Below, in pieces: positions 52,501-63,687 of a stretch of 64,000 nt of DNA. Position 1 is the stretch's first letter; every line of letters begins with the position of its first letter. Where the stretch lies: assembly GCA_030144725.1 (NCBI GenBank), contig JASKMD010000017.1:2004231-2068230 (forward strand), read 5' to 3'. Origin of the DNA: Haematococcus lacustris. Taxonomy: Eukaryota > Chlorophyta > Chlorophyceae > Chlamydomonadales > Haematococcaceae. The position numbers and the translations under genes are program-made. The notes beneath the pieces were generated by a model. That model had not been told where the DNA came from. It saw nothing but the letters and a program-made list of their open reading frames with translations, and ran no database searches.

Positions 52501-55500
52501 CCTGCTTGCTTACTCACCCTGCTGCTTGTAGGATGGGTGGGGTCATGCTGGGCGGAGTCAAGTTGTTGGGCTTGCCCTATGAGCTCCTGGCCTTCAGTAC
52601 CAACCAGCTGCGCAGTGCCTCAGCCTGGTTCCTCGCGCCTTTCCTCAGCAATTCTCTGGGCTTTGTCAACGCCCAGATAGTACGGACCAATGTGGGCGAC
52701 TTTTCCGGATTCACAAACCGGGCCAAGTGAGTGGTGGGGTTGACCTGGGCACCCACACTGCTCCTCTTGCACTAGGTGCTAACCTAGTCCTAACTAACTG
52801 GTGGTAACTAGGTCCAACTAACTAACTGGTAGTAACTAGGTCTAACTAAATAACTGGTGGTAACTGGGTCCTCTGGCACTAGGAGCTTACCCTGAACCCC
52901 TAGCGACCTAGAGATTCTGAGCTGTGTTGTGTTGTGCTGTGTCATGTTTAGGCTGGCAGCCCGGTTGGGCCAAGCGTTCAGTTGCACTGTCCCTGTGCTG
53001 GAGTACACGGTGCCAAAGGACTGCTCGCATGAAGCCCATGCGTCTGGAAACGCCGACTCTAGCTTGCTGCCACTCGCTGTGCAGCAACAAATTGACATGG
53101 TAAGCCGGGAGGGCAAGGAAGACCACAACAGCCTGCCATGACACATGCCATGTTCTTTGCTTGCCACAACTTTGCACGGCACACCGTAGCATCACTTTGC
53201 ACTAAGTGTCGTCAGCCCTTTGTTGCTTGGCTCGCCTCAGCGCACCAAGTTGGACCGTGCGCCCCCTCGCATGATGAACACGCCCCATGCCTTGGACCGG
53301 GTCATCATGGACTATTGGGGCCGTGTGCAATACACCATCACCGATGGCGTGGGCCGCATGGGCATGCAAGTCGCTGCTGACATCATGGCCGGTCTGGGGC
53401 GGAAGGGCGAGAGGCCCTTGGCAGTCCAGGTGTGCCGTCATGCAACTTTTCCACATGCTCATTTCTTGCGTGTAGCCCCGTGCCCCTCCCCCTCATGTGC
53501 AAGCGTAGTCACAAGCCATGTCACACACCTTGCCGTGTCACACACCTTGCCATGGCGGCCAGCTTGCCATGTTGTGACATGCACAGGTGTGCTACCAGGG
53601 GTGCGTCCCTCGTGCATGCCTTATTCCAGACACTGTATCGCGTCTATAGCGTTCTGCATTGTGTATATGGCGTCTGTATTGTGTTTGTGGCGACATGCGG
53701 CGTGACTGCAGTGCCGCTGATTGTGCCCCAGTCCCTTCTGGCGTGCTGTGTTGTGCTGCCCAGGTGCGGTACCAGGGGTGCAAGGGCATGCTGGTGCCAT
53801 GGCCGGCGAACAGCCAGTTCTGTGACGGCCAGCGCGGGATGAATGAACAACTCATCCAAGTAAGGTAGCACGGGGCAAGGCGAGTCAGGTAGCCTGATGG
53901 GTCAGGTGGCCTAAAGGCGCAGTTTTGAAGCGTGTCATCTGCCGGCTAGCCGGGACGTCACACTGGGAGAGCAGCTTGGGTGCCTGCTGCCCAGGTGCGG
54001 CCTAGCATGGACAAGTTCGAGTCGCAACACACATCGGTGGAGGTGTGCCAGGTGGCGTCCTTCATACCCGGCTACCTCAACCGCCAGATCATCATGCTGC
54101 TGCTGGCCCTGGGCAAGAGCACTGCCGGCTACGATGAGGTACCAACCCTCCATGCTGCCCGCCCGTTTGCCCTTCCACCCGCCCGCTTGCATGTTGATCT
54201 GCCGCCTTCGCTCCCCCTCAACGCTCATCAGGACACCTCTTGGCGTGCTGTCCCAAACGAGGTTCGTGAGGCTCGGCTGCGATCTGCCGGGTGCTCGCAG
54301 ATCTTCATGACCCGGGCTGAGGAGATGATCGCTGATCTAGACGCCATGCTGGTGAACCGAGTGGCAGCGTCGGACATGCTGCGCTCGCTGAGCTGCCTAG
54401 GGGACCACCTCGCGCGCGTGATGCAGGCTGCGCTGCTGGCAGGCCTTGACACGCGCGAGCCCCTCCTCCAACGCCTCCTCAGTGTGAGAAACAAGGGGCT
54501 GAGGATAGGGCCGTCGCAGTATGAGTGGCACATGGTTGTGGCATGGAAGCAGAAGGAAGTGCAAGGAGGCATGGAAGCAGAAGGAAGTGCAAGGAGGCAT
54601 GGAAGCAGAAGGAAGTGCAAGGAGGCATGGAAGCAGAAGGAAGTGCAAGGAGGCATGGAAGCAGAAGGAAGTGCAAGGAGGCATGGAAGCAGAAGGAAGT
54701 GCAAGGAGGCATGGAAACAGAAGGAAGTGCAAGGAGGCATGGAAGCAGAAGGAAGTGCAAGGAGGCATGGAAGCAGAAGGAAGTGCAAGGAGGCATGGAA
54801 GCAGAAGGAAGTGCAAGGAGGCATGGAAGCAGAAGGAAGTGCAAGGAGGCATGGAAGCAGAAGGAAGTGCAAGGAGGCATGGAAGCAGAAGGAAGTGCAA
54901 GGAGGCATGGAAGCAGAAGGAAGTGCAAGGAGGCATGGAAGCAGAAGGAAGTGCAAGGAGGCATGGAAGCAGAAGGAAGTGCAAGGAGGCATGGAAGCAG
55001 GAGGAAGTGCAAGGAGGCATGGAAGCAGAAGGAAGTGCAAGGAGGCATGGAAGCAGAAGGAAGTGCAAGGAGGCATGGAAGCAGAAGGAAGTGCAAGGAG
55101 GCATGGAAGCAGGAGGAAGTGGAAGGAGGCATGGAAGCAGGAGGAAGTGGAAGGAGGCTGAGCACCCATCCACTTGCGCGATTGCTCCGTGCCGTTGCAG
55201 CACGTGCGCCTCCACTCCCTCCAGATGCTGCGCGCCAAGCACCGCATTAAGCTGCCCAACTCCGCCTTCCTGTTCGGCGTCATCGATGAGACCGGGGTGC
55301 TGCGTGAAAACGAGGTGGGCCGGTGGCAGTGGGCGAGGTGATTGCAATGGAGTCATGCTGATGTCATGCGCATGCTCAGCCAGACCAGCCTTGTCGAGGC
55401 TGTGCCGCTGTGACCTGCTGGGACCATCCAGGTGTTTGTCCAAGTGCAACGGCCGGGCGAGGAGGCGTCTGTGCTGGAAGGCCAGTGGTGAGGCTGCACT

Positions 55501-58500
55501 GCACCTCAACTGCACCTCGACTGCACCTCGACTGCACCTCGACTGCACCTCCACTGCACCTCCACTGCACCTCCACTGCACCTCCACTGCACCTTCACTG
55601 CACCTCGACTGCAGCTAGACTGCACCTCGACTGCAGCTAGACTGCAGCTAGACTGCACCTCGACTGCACCCTGCTTCACAAGGTCCACCCCAAGGTCTAC
55701 CCTCCGCATCGCACCGTGGGAGGTGGTGGGTTCAGGGCTCATGGACTGTGTCGTCTCTGCAGGGTGCTGATCACCAAGAACCCCTGCCTGCACCCTGGAG
55801 ACATCCGTGTGCTGCGCGGTGCCCGGTGCCCACAACTGATGCACCTTGTCAACGTGGTGGTGTTCCCAATGAACGTGGAGAGGTGGGTGGGTGGATGGCA
55901 CACAGGCTGGGATGGCGCACACGCTGCACTGATAGCCTCTAGACAGGCCCATGGGACAATGCAGCCTGCCTTGCCTTGCCTTGTCAAACCTTTGCAGACC
56001 GCACGCCAACACCATCGCTGGCAGTGACCTAGACGGCGACCAATACTTCTGCTGCTGGGACACCCCGGTCAGTGGCTTTGGATGGTCGCTCTGTGCCCTG
56101 AAGCCCAGCCATAGCATGGTGGCGTGCTTGCTTGGCTTGCAGGTTGTGCCTTTGGATCGATGGGGCAACCCAGTGCAGTATGCCTCAGCAGCCTATGACA
56201 GCGCGCCGGCACAAGTGGTGAGCTGGTACAGGAGGTTTCACCGCATGGCAGCCAGGGTTGCAGCACTGGGCTGACTTCCGCCTTGCTTGCACTTGGTCGC
56301 ATGCAGACACCTGGTCTGATGCAGGATCCAGTCAAGCACCTGACTGATCTCTTTAAGGAGTTCCAGGTGGGCAACTCACCCCCTTGCTCCCTGGAGGCCT
56401 CAACACCCTTATAGCCTTGTTCCCTTATAGCCTTGCTCCCTGGAGGCCTCAACACCCTGTAGCCACTGGCAAGCTGACATGTACTACTTCGTCCCTACCA
56501 CATGCCCGGGGCATGATGCCCCAGCGGTCTCCAACGCGCTGTCCGTCCCAACCACATGCTGACCAAAGTCTCACATGCTGATAAAGTCTCACCAAAGTGC
56601 CCATGTTGTTCCAGGTCAACAACAACTTGGGCATCATCGCTAATGCATGGGTAGCCTGGGCTGATGATTATGGGGCGGAAGATGTACGTTGCCTGGGGCT
56701 GAGTTCCATGCACAGCATGGCGGTCGACTACGCGAAGACGGGCGTGCCGGCATGCTTGGTGGACTGCGCACTCCCTAGCGTGAGTCTCACAGGGCAACTA
56801 CTGGTGCTGATGCTCATGCTCGAACCTGTCCATGCCCAATGCATGCCCAAGCAATGCCCCGTCCATGCCCAAGCGATGCCAGAACAATGCGACATGATGT
56901 GTTGCCTGACACCTGGGGGTGCGGCTGCAGAAATACCCACACTTCATGGAGAATCCACGCAAGCCGTCCTACCCCTCAAAAAACGTCCTGGGGAGGGTGT
57001 ACGAGAGGGCCTGCCAGGAGGGTCAGAAGGTTGTGCCCGTGCTAGGCAAGATTCCGACGGAGCCGGATCCCCGGCTGGTGCTGACGGGGCATCCTGGCTG
57101 GGAGCAGGAGCTGGAGTGGGCGGTGACGCTGTGCAAGGAGTACAACATCGAGCTCATCAAGTGAGTTGCGCGAGGGCGCTTGAACAGGGGAGGTGGGAGG
57201 GGAGAGGAAGGGTTCAAGGCAGGAAGCGATGATGACCCTGTGAAGGCACGAAGCAATCATGACCCTGTAAGCAGGCCGGGGAAGAAGGCACACTGGGCAA
57301 TTGAGCATGTTGGTGCGCTGGTGGCATGTGCGACGCAGGCTGCTGAACAAGTACGGTTGCGTGGTCGAGGAGGAGTTGCTAACGGGCTGGGTGCTGGACA
57401 CCATCGGCACGCACAAGCAGAAGAGGATGGACCTCAGGCAACAGGTGAGCTCTTGCCGAGGCAGTGGGTGCTTTGAATGAGCAAGGGTGGCGTCATGGCT
57501 CTTCCCACAGGTAGCAGCAGGTGAGCCCAATTAAGCAGGGGCAGGCCTGGGGGTCGACTGCTCCAATCTTGCTTCCCACCCACCCACACTGCCCACGGCT
57601 GCCCATCCCTGCTCCCCCTCAACAAGCTGCTCCACACCTCACTGCGCCGCTGCCTGCCTGTGCATGCAGTTGCTGTTGGAGGTGGGTGTGGTGCGTCGCC
57701 GCTTCCTCCATGTCTTCCACAAGCTACCAGCGCCCGGCAGCAGCCAAGCCCGGACATGGCCGTCCCTCACCACCGCCAATGCCACCACCATGGTTTCATA
57801 CGACATCCTAGAGGACGCAGCCCGCGAGGCCGTGACTCAGGGCCCCGGCCACCACCCCACGGGCGGCGCCAGCACCGAGAGAACCCTCTCGGCCCTGGCC
57901 CGCGAGGAGGCAGCAGAGCAGGGGCAGCCCGTCACCGAGCAGGCACAGTCACGCCGGCAGCGACGCCGTGCTGCTTGGCTGGCTGCCTCCCTTCCTGGAG
58001 TAGCCCAGCCCGTGAACCGTGGCCAAGTGGTGCGTGCGTCAGCTTGGTATTGTGCTGCGTATGATCCGCAGTACCACCCCGCCGCAGCGGTCGCGGAGCG
58101 CCAGGCAGCCAGCCGTCTGGCCTCCAGCCCACCTGTGTACAGTGAATACAAGGACGACGAGGACGACGAGGCTGCCGCTCCGACGCAAGGCCTCCCCTCC
58201 ACCTTGGCTGCCGCCAACCCCACCGGCTTCCGCCTGCTTAGCTTTGGCTGGCTGGCCATGGACGTGTTGCTGAAGGGGCTAGTGCAGGCGGGTGAGCTGC
58301 GAGTGCCAGCAGCAGACAGCAACCCCCAACCCCCGGCCACTACAAGCAAGGCACCCAGGCGGCCACGGCCAACACAGCCAGCTGCCAGCATGGCACAGCC
58401 GGTGTCTGTTGCGCAGCAGCTTGGAGGCAGCACTGCAGCATTGTTTGGCGGTGGGGATGAGGCCCAGCTGGCAAGAGCACTGCAGGACGTGTTTGCTCGC

Positions 58501-58524
58501 ATGAACAACTGGAACATCCGCTAG
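46600..58524 (+). CDS. RDR: RNA-dependent RNA polymerase, cellular RDR type (RNA silencing)
   Basis: Copies RNA into dsRNA for Dicer. Twenty-six exons join in phase: 46600-46726, 46801-46929, 47106-47222, 47446-47515, 49462-50353, 50738-50889, 51111-51357, 51570-51675, 51907-52081, 52235-52420, 52532-52726, 52952-53099, 53241-53429, 53764-53859, 53995-54138, 54232-54483, 55201-55314, 55432-55487, 55763-55882, 55998-56067, 56143-56217, 56307-56366, 56615-56779, 56931-57160, 57339-57444, 57670-58524 (1691 aa). Motifs: RRM-like start (CRITGL to SSATVTFRD), ELSNRVLREY, NVGDFSGFTNRAK, ITDGVGRMGMQVA, PGYLNRQIIMLL, TKNPCLHPGDIRVL, catalytic DLDGD 1182-1186, HSMAVDYAKTG, ASAWYCAAYD. It exceeds plant RDRs (about 1100-1200 aa) through a Ser/Pro/Ala-rich insert in exon 5 and a basic/acidic insert in the last exon. 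One intron (51676-51906) starts GC. Exons 1-3 are the least certain. Confidence 0.93.
47522..49351 (+). repeat. Perfect (CCCCG)n array, about 366 units, in an RDR intron
   Basis: The array starts right after the GTGAGT donor at 47516 and fills nearly the whole intron 47516-49461. No variant unit is visible over 1.83 kb. The complement (CGGGG)n has strong G-quadruplex potential. Confidence 0.98.
50385..50545 (+). repeat. GTGGGGAG-type minisatellite in an RDR intron
   Basis: Repeats of GGAGGTGTGGGAGGTGGGGA, interrupted by GCAACGGAAGAG, three times. It lies in the intron 50354-50737. Confidence 0.9.
54539..55160 (+). repeat. 28-bp minisatellite, about 22 units, in an RDR intron
   Basis: The unit starts GGCATGGAAGCAGAAGGAAG and continues TGCAAGGA. 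Twenty-eight is not a multiple of three, so the array runs through all phases with a period of 28 residues and stays open in several frames on both strands. Variants (GCAGGAGG, GTGGAAGG) cluster at the 3' end. It lies in the intron 54484-55200. Confidence 0.97.
55495..55675 (+). repeat. 11-bp minisatellite (ACTGCACCTCG/C) in an RDR intron
   Basis: About 16 units of ACTGCACCTCG, ACTGCACCTCC or ACTGCAGCTAG within the intron 55488-55762, starting a few bases after the donor. Confidence 0.95.
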
Positions 58525-58616
58525 CTGACTTGTTTGGTGGCCCTCCCATGGTGATGGCCCAGCTGCATGGGCTCCCTCTCCCAACCACCTCCCTCGCCAA
58601 CCACCTCCCTCTCCAG

Positions 58617-59000
58617 TCACCTAGGATCCACCACCTCCCCTTGACCCAGCCGCAGCAACCTCCGCTGCTTGGCCACCTGATCCCGTATGGCATCAGTAGG
58701 CATCACCCCATCCGCACCCTGTAGCCAGGTGACCTCTTTCCTGAGCACACTCCGCTCTACCCAGCTGTGCTCATGCTTAGTCCAGGCTGGACTGCCCCTC
58801 AAGGGCAGCCCAAAGCGGCGCTGGTGCTCGTGTGAGCCAGCAATGACCCTGGCTCGAGCCAGAGCCACCGCTTGCTGAAGCCTGCGGGGGAGCAGCTAGG
58901 TGAGGGTGTTGGCAAAGCTGGTCTCCAGCTTTTTGCCCACGTCGTCCACAGTGTTGGTGTCGTGCTGATAGCGGGCTTGTGCAATAACTCTCACTCTTGC
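58617..59000 (-). pseudogene. Transposon protein fragment, paralogue of 29700-29900
   Basis: The minus strand reads VDDVGKKLETSFANTLT, an in-frame TAG, then PRRLQQAVALARARVIAG, HEHQRRFGLPLRG, ERSVLRKEVTWLQGADGV and AIRDQVAKQRRLLRLGQG before a stop at 58617. It converges on the RDR 3' end with only about 90 bp between stops. It could be a last exon of a dead element; the family was not identified. Confidence 0.45.
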
Positions 59001-59032
59001 GAAGAACATAACGAATATTTGTGCTTACATCA

Positions 59033-60680
59033 GGTCACCCCTCCCATTGAACCACCACGTAAGGGACATTTGACTTTGCGGCGTGCCTGGTGACAGTTGA
59101 GTCGTCGCGCTTGCGCCTGCGCGCCCGAGCTGCTGGCACCCACGGTAGCAGTACCTTCAGCTGTACCTATAGCTTCACATGTGCCTCATTCATTGTCCCC
59201 ACTCCCAGCCCCACCCCCGGCCCCTGCCCTTCGCCCTGCCCCTCCCTCTTGTTACCTGGGTTGCATGATGTGCTGCAGTGCAAACTCCAGGCTATACGCC
59301 AAGCTGTACCTCAACATCTTGCAGTATTGACAGCTGCAGCATCACCTTGCTATCAGGCTGTGACTGCAGAAGGCGCAACAATGCGTATACTTGCTGTATC
59401 TGATGGAGAACTGCAACAACAATTGACCTGCTAGCCTGTGCCTCGCTGCAAGGCCTGCAGCCAAAGGACCAAAGGTCAGGCTAGGGCTATAGCCAGAGCA
59501 AGGCAGGCCTAGTGCAGGGCAGGCTGCAAGCTTGCTTGCCTTGTCAGCCCATCATCCAGCAGGGCACTCACATGATGGGCTGCTGCTCCTCAGCAGGTGA
59601 GGTCAGTGGGTTGGTGGCAGGCCTAGTGAGGATGGAGAGCCTTGGCAGGTGCAGCAGTGCCGCCAGGGCCGGGTGGTGCTGGCTGGACCCCTGCAGCTGG
59701 GACTGTGATGGGTGCGAGGGTGGTTGGTCTGAGAGATGGTGGTGGGCTGGTCCAGGCTGTGCAGCTGCTTGCGTGGGTGTGGAGCAGAGACCGGGCATGG
59801 GCTGGAGCTGGCTGGCTGGCTCCTGCCCCCGCAGCCGCTGGCCCACGGCAAGCGCAGCCGCAGCAGCCTGAGCGCAAGTCCTGTGGGCCAGTGGAATCAG
59901 CTGCAGGTTGCCGCATGCCGTGATGACTTTAGACATCTTGGCTGTGACCTGGTCGATGGCTTGTAGAGTCTGTCCGGAGCGATACGAGGCTGCCTCCCCC
60001 TCCGCATGGATTTCCACCCAGCCAGTGCTGCCAGCTGGGGCAAACTTCACACAACACGCACAGCGGGCAGCATGGCCCCCTTCCATTTGTAGGGGTGGGA
60101 TGTGGAGGACAAACCCATGCCTCCAGGCATGGGCACACGCTAACTTTTGAAACCCCTCTTGGGACAACTCAGGATGAGTTGAGGACTTGGCAGGGGGTCC
60201 ACAGCTAAGTTCCCTAGCCAGTGACGTAGGGCTGGAGAGTTCGATTCAGTTCGATGGTCGTCAGATTGGCATCAGCAGAGTGGGCAGCATGGAGGAGGGT
60301 TAGCCCACCTCTTGGAGCCTAACCAACAAGGGATCGATGCAGTTTCCACTGCTGGCTCATGCCGTGGTCTCCTCCTAGTTCCAGAGCCCCTGAGCCAGCG
60401 CATGTTGGTCACGATGTTGGACATGGGGTCGGGCTCCTCGCACACCGTGCACTATCCATCGCATCGAACAGGGACTCATTGCTACTGGGTCAACGTACAT
60501 CAAGCCCGCAGGGTCGGCAAGGTCGGATACCCGGCAAGAAGCCCAATCGGCTCAGTGCGTGCCTCAGCGCAGCCGCACTCCGGCGCTTCAATCCGCGTGT
60601 GAATCCGTTCAGAAATGAGTCCGGAAAAGCCGTTGTCCCTTATTGTTTAGGGGGGGGGTGGTTCAATGGGAGGGGTGACC
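59033..60680. mobile_element. DNA transposon with GGTCACCCC terminal inverted repeats and 4-bp TSD (ATCA)
   Basis: The left end GGTCACCCCTCCCATTGAAC and its inverted copy at the right end (60657-60680) match over 24 bp. ATCA lies at 59029-59032 and again at 60681-60684. The element is 1648 bp. The related element at 34387-36320 shares the GGTCACCCC start and also has a 4-bp TSD. A minus-strand ORF inside (60167-59568) may be its product. The superfamily is not assigned. Confidence 0.75.
59568..60167 (-). CDS. ORF inside the GGTCACCCC element, CxxC-containing, unknown function
   Basis: 199 residues. The first 85 look protein-like: SQEGFQKLACAHAWRHGFVL, then a CACC cysteine cluster, then GSTGWVEIHAEGEAASYRSG and LQAIDQ before a GTCACA donor-like site. 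The remainder is Gln/Pro/Ala/His-rich and may be intron. No transposase motif was recognised. An upstream exon around 60240-60600 is possible but not shown. Confidence 0.35.
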   Translation of the reverse strand: MSQEGFQKLACAHAWRHGFVLHIPPLQMEGGHAARCACCVKFAPAGSTGWVEIHAEGEAASYRSGQTLQAIDQVTAKMSKVITACGNLQLIPLAHRTCAQAAAAALAVGQRLRGQEPASQLQPMPGLCSTPTQAAAQPGPAHHHLSDQPPSHPSQSQLQGSSQHHPALAALLHLPRLSILTRPATNPLTSPAEEQQPIM

Positions 60681-61100
60681 ATCAACAGGTCAATCATTGT
60701 CCCAGTGTTCCTTCAGAAAGGCAGCGTCTGCCGTCACGCCAGAGTCCACATCAGCATCGCGTTGTGCCATCTGTTGTGGCTGTACTTCTCAACATCCACA
60801 GTGTGGATTGTACACCAAGGTGCTAGTCAACAAGTCCCTAGTGGGGCCTACCCTGCTGTACGAAGCCGCTGAGGCGTGATCTCTGTTCCCGCAACATATG
60901 CAACACCAGCTTTTCAAAAGGCTGTGCAAGCAGACCAGACCAGCAGCGTATGAAAGCCAGGACATTGCAAGGCTTGTACTACGAGATCAAGGCTGGCGGT
61001 TTATGCACACTGTAGGGCAGATAGGCCGCGAAGCTGCAAGCTCACCATGCCTAAAAAGTGCATCATGACGGTTCAACGCCAGCAAGCTCCGAGAGTCTCG
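60681..61100. other. Repeat-derived flank, related to 45640-45800
   Basis: AAGGCTGTGCAAGCAGAC, CAGACCAGCAGCGT and ATCATGACGGTT phrases match 45650-45800 downstream of the Fanzor-like fragment. A short plus frame ends GLYTKVLVNKSLVGPTLLYE at 60879. No gene was identified. Confidence 0.4.
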
Positions 61101-61147
61101 TCAATTGGACTCACAAACTCAGCAGCTTACGTTCGCCTCTCTGCGCT

Positions 61148-62116
61148 ATGAGCAAGCAGAGAAGCAAAACGGTGGTGCGGCCGCACTTTACGTTTGCGTC
61201 TCTGCACGGCCTTAGTTTGGTGGACCGCAGTCTCATCAACGAGGAGCCAGTCGGCGTCCCACTATTAGACTTTTCGCTGCTGGGGGATTGCAAGGAGTTA
61301 CTGGCAAACTTGCATCATCTTGAACCAGCACACCTAACGCAGCCAGCACAGCCAGCACAGCCTGCACAAGCAGCACATCCAAGTGAAGCTGCTAGCCAGC
61401 TTAGAGCCAGACATGCCAGCTCAGCAGTGTCGACACATCAGCCTCCCTGGCTATTTAACTCACACACCCCAGCATCCCAGCATCCCAAGAAATGCAACAA
61501 TGTGCTTCTTCACACGCCCGGTCCAGTAAGTGCCCCGCATACATGATCAGCGTAGGCTAGGGCCACGTCATTACCCTATACTGGGAGGCGGCAGCTAGAT
61601 CACCACTCCTTGGCATGCTTGCGTGGGCATGCTTTCATTAGCGTAGGCCAGACTCCCCCTCAGAACCCCCCGCAGGGCCCCCACCGCTTGCTGCGCACCT
61701 GCCGTGGCCACAAACACCCTAAGCTGAGCCCAGCCCCTTGACCCCCCTGGGTTCTGCTTGATGAGCCGAATAACCCCCCCTGGTGCGCAGCCTGATGAGG
61801 CGGGTGGCTTCAGCTGCGTGGAGCTGACTAATGGCCTGACCCGCATCTACCGCCCTAGAGGGGGGGAAGGCTGGGAGGTGAGGGTGCGGGGGGCCTGCTG
61901 CCGCTGCTGCTGCTCACCGCTTGTGACATGTGCCCCTGCTGCCGCACCCTCATCAGACACACAATATCCTTCAACTGCCATGTATCAGACATTGTCCCCC
62001 TTGCCACTGCTGTCACATGCTGCTGCTGTGGACTGCAGGGCTGGGATATGGTGGAGTCCCTGCAAACCCACAGAGGCCGCCTGGTCAACCTGGTGAAAAA
62101 CTACATCCTGCCCCAG
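61148..62116 (+). CDS. Unrecognised gene, three exons, probably 3'-incomplete
   Basis: Exons 61148-61525, 61791-61877 and 62039-62116 all join in phase 0 at GTAAGT/CAG, GTGAGG/CAG and GTCAGA sites. The product starts MSKQRSKTVVRPHFTFASLH and continues LVDRSLINEEPVGVPLLDFS. A Gln/Pro/Ala repeat (PAQPAQPAQ) follows, then GGFSCVELTNGLTRIYRP and GWDMVESLQTHRGRLVNLVK ending NYILPQ. No family is recognised. After the last donor no further exon was found; a repeated GTGTTTACATCAG block follows, so the 3' part may have been displaced by an insertion. Confidence 0.5.
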
Positions 62117-62124
62117 GTCAGAAC

Positions 62125-62151
62125 ACAGGCAGAATACTTGTGTTTACATCA
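62125..62151 (+). repeat. Shared ACTTGTGTTTACATCAG motif, copy 2 of 3
   Basis: The other copies are at 58987-59032 and 63688-63734. Both of those extend leftwards with CTCTCACTCTTGC and ACATAACGAATA; this copy shares only the right half. Confidence 0.6.
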
Positions 62152-62489
62152 GGCAGCAGGCAAACCAGGCCAACAAAACTCATTCAACAAGGAACAACAT
62201 GTTGGCCTGTGGGTAAGCTCACTGCGCTACAATCATATTGAAGCATCCTCGGTCGCACCCTTGATGACTGCCAACCCCACGAAGATGGCACTTTCCCGGG
62301 ACAGACCACTGGGCTCCTCATCAAAACTAACAGCTTTAATGCTTGAAGGCTGACAGCCTGGCAACTCAAACCAATCCTACCCAGCCCTAGAGGTTGCCAG
62401 GGCTCTTGGGCTGGGGTCCTGAGAGCACTGACGCGCTCTGTGGACACGGAATTTAATTTATCGCCCCGATGTGTCCGGCGATACCTGCG

Positions 62490-62790
62490 GGCACATTGGG
62501 CACGGGCACATTGGGACATTACGTGGAGTGCGGGAATTTGTGCGTTGTGCGCTGTGTGCTATGTGCGGGGCAACCATGGCAACTTGTGCTATGCGGGCTA
62601 TGTGTGGGACTTGCTTACCTGTGTGCGTTGTGCGCCGTGTGCTATGTGCGGGACAATGGCATATGCGGGGCAACAAGGGCAAATCCTAATCGTGTTGCAA
62701 TGGTACATGCGGGGCAACAAGGGCAAGGTGTGCGGGCTATGTGCGGGGCAACAAGGGCAAGGGGCTTACCTTTCAGAGAGGTGCCGTGTG
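62490..62790. repeat. Imperfect repeats of TGCGGGGCAACAAGGGCAA
   Basis: ATGTGCGGGGCAAC-type units recur at irregular spacing between 62560 and 62770. No gene is supported between 62117 and 63560. Confidence 0.6.
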
Positions 62791-63107
62791 TACGTGCCGT
62801 GTGTCAGGATTAATGCGCGGTCACGACTTGGCGCGTCGATCTGCGGACACAAGCACAAGCATAGGGCAATAGTTAGTAAGTACGTAACGGGGCTGCTTTA
62901 TTGCGGGGCTGCTGGACTGCGGTGCTAGTGCTGGTGCGGTGCTGGTGTTGCTGGTGCTGTGGCGGAGCACACCTTCAATGGGCTCCTTCCGCATCGCATA
63001 AGCGATGGTTCCAGCGTGGCCCACACCGGGGCTGACTGCTTGGGGTCCGCGCGGTAATCGGCGCAGGCACGTATGCCTGCGCCAAGTAAGATGGCAATCT
63101 GCGGCAA

Positions 63108-63172
63108 ACGGAGCTTTTATACTGTCCGCTGTCACACTGTGCGCGTGTCCGTCCTTTGACAGCCGTTGCATT
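63108..63172. repeat. Inverted copy of the 34420-34476 segment of the GGTCACCCC element
   Basis: On the minus strand it reads ATGCAACGGCTGTCAAAGGA, then GTGTGACAGCGGACAGTA, closely matching the sequence between the two left termini of the element at 34387. Confidence 0.65.
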
Positions 63173-63374
63173 TGTGGGAGCCTAGTCTGCTAGCAGCCCT
63201 ACCTGGCTGCCTGGCTGCTTAGGTAGGCTCCTGGCCCGCACAGCTTGCTAGCAGCCCTACCTGGCTGCCTGGCTGCCTGGCTGTGACAGCCAGGAGCAGG
63301 GCCGCTGCAGCATGAGCTCAGCCTGGCTGCCTTGAGGGGTGGGGCTCCCAACACCACAGCCCTCATCATTGCGT

Positions 63375-63500
63375 TTGCACCAGCCCTCATCATCATCAGC
63401 CCTCATCATCATCAGCCCTCATCATCATCAGCCCTCATCATCATCAGCCCTCATCATCATCAGCCCGCCATCAGCCCTCATCATCATCAGCCCGCAGCAG
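63375..63500 (+). repeat. 16-bp minisatellite AGCCCTCATCATCATC
   Basis: About seven units with one interruption (CCCGCCATCAGCC). Non-coding. Confidence 0.9.
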
Positions 63501-63559
63501 GCAAACCAGACCAGACCAGACCAGATCAGGCCTTCAGATCAGATCAAGCAGATCAGATC

Positions 63560-63642
63560 AGCCCCTTTAAGGGCTTGGGCTTGGGCACTTTGAGTTTAGG
63601 CTGTTTGGGCGCAGCTGCGCCCTTGCGCTTCTTGCCCTTCAT
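63560..63642 (-). other. Very short basic ORF, possible first exon
   Basis: ATG at 63642 (minus) opens a Lys/Pro-rich peptide reading MKGKKRKGAAAPKQPKLKVP, then a stop in GATC repeats. Nuclear-localisation-like, but no splice donor or downstream exon was seen. Too little evidence to call a gene. Confidence 0.15.
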
Positions 63643-63687
63643 TGTGCTTTGTAGTAGACAGCACTTCGCGACTCTCTCGATTCTAGC

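Noticed and set aside
54228..55618. Several 230-396-residue frames on both strands
   Set aside because: They follow a 28-bp minisatellite within an intron; real RDR exons are 54232-54483 and 55201-55314.
60200..60260. AGTTCGATTC, resembling a tRNA T-loop
   Set aside because: No acceptor, D or anticodon stem can be drawn around it.
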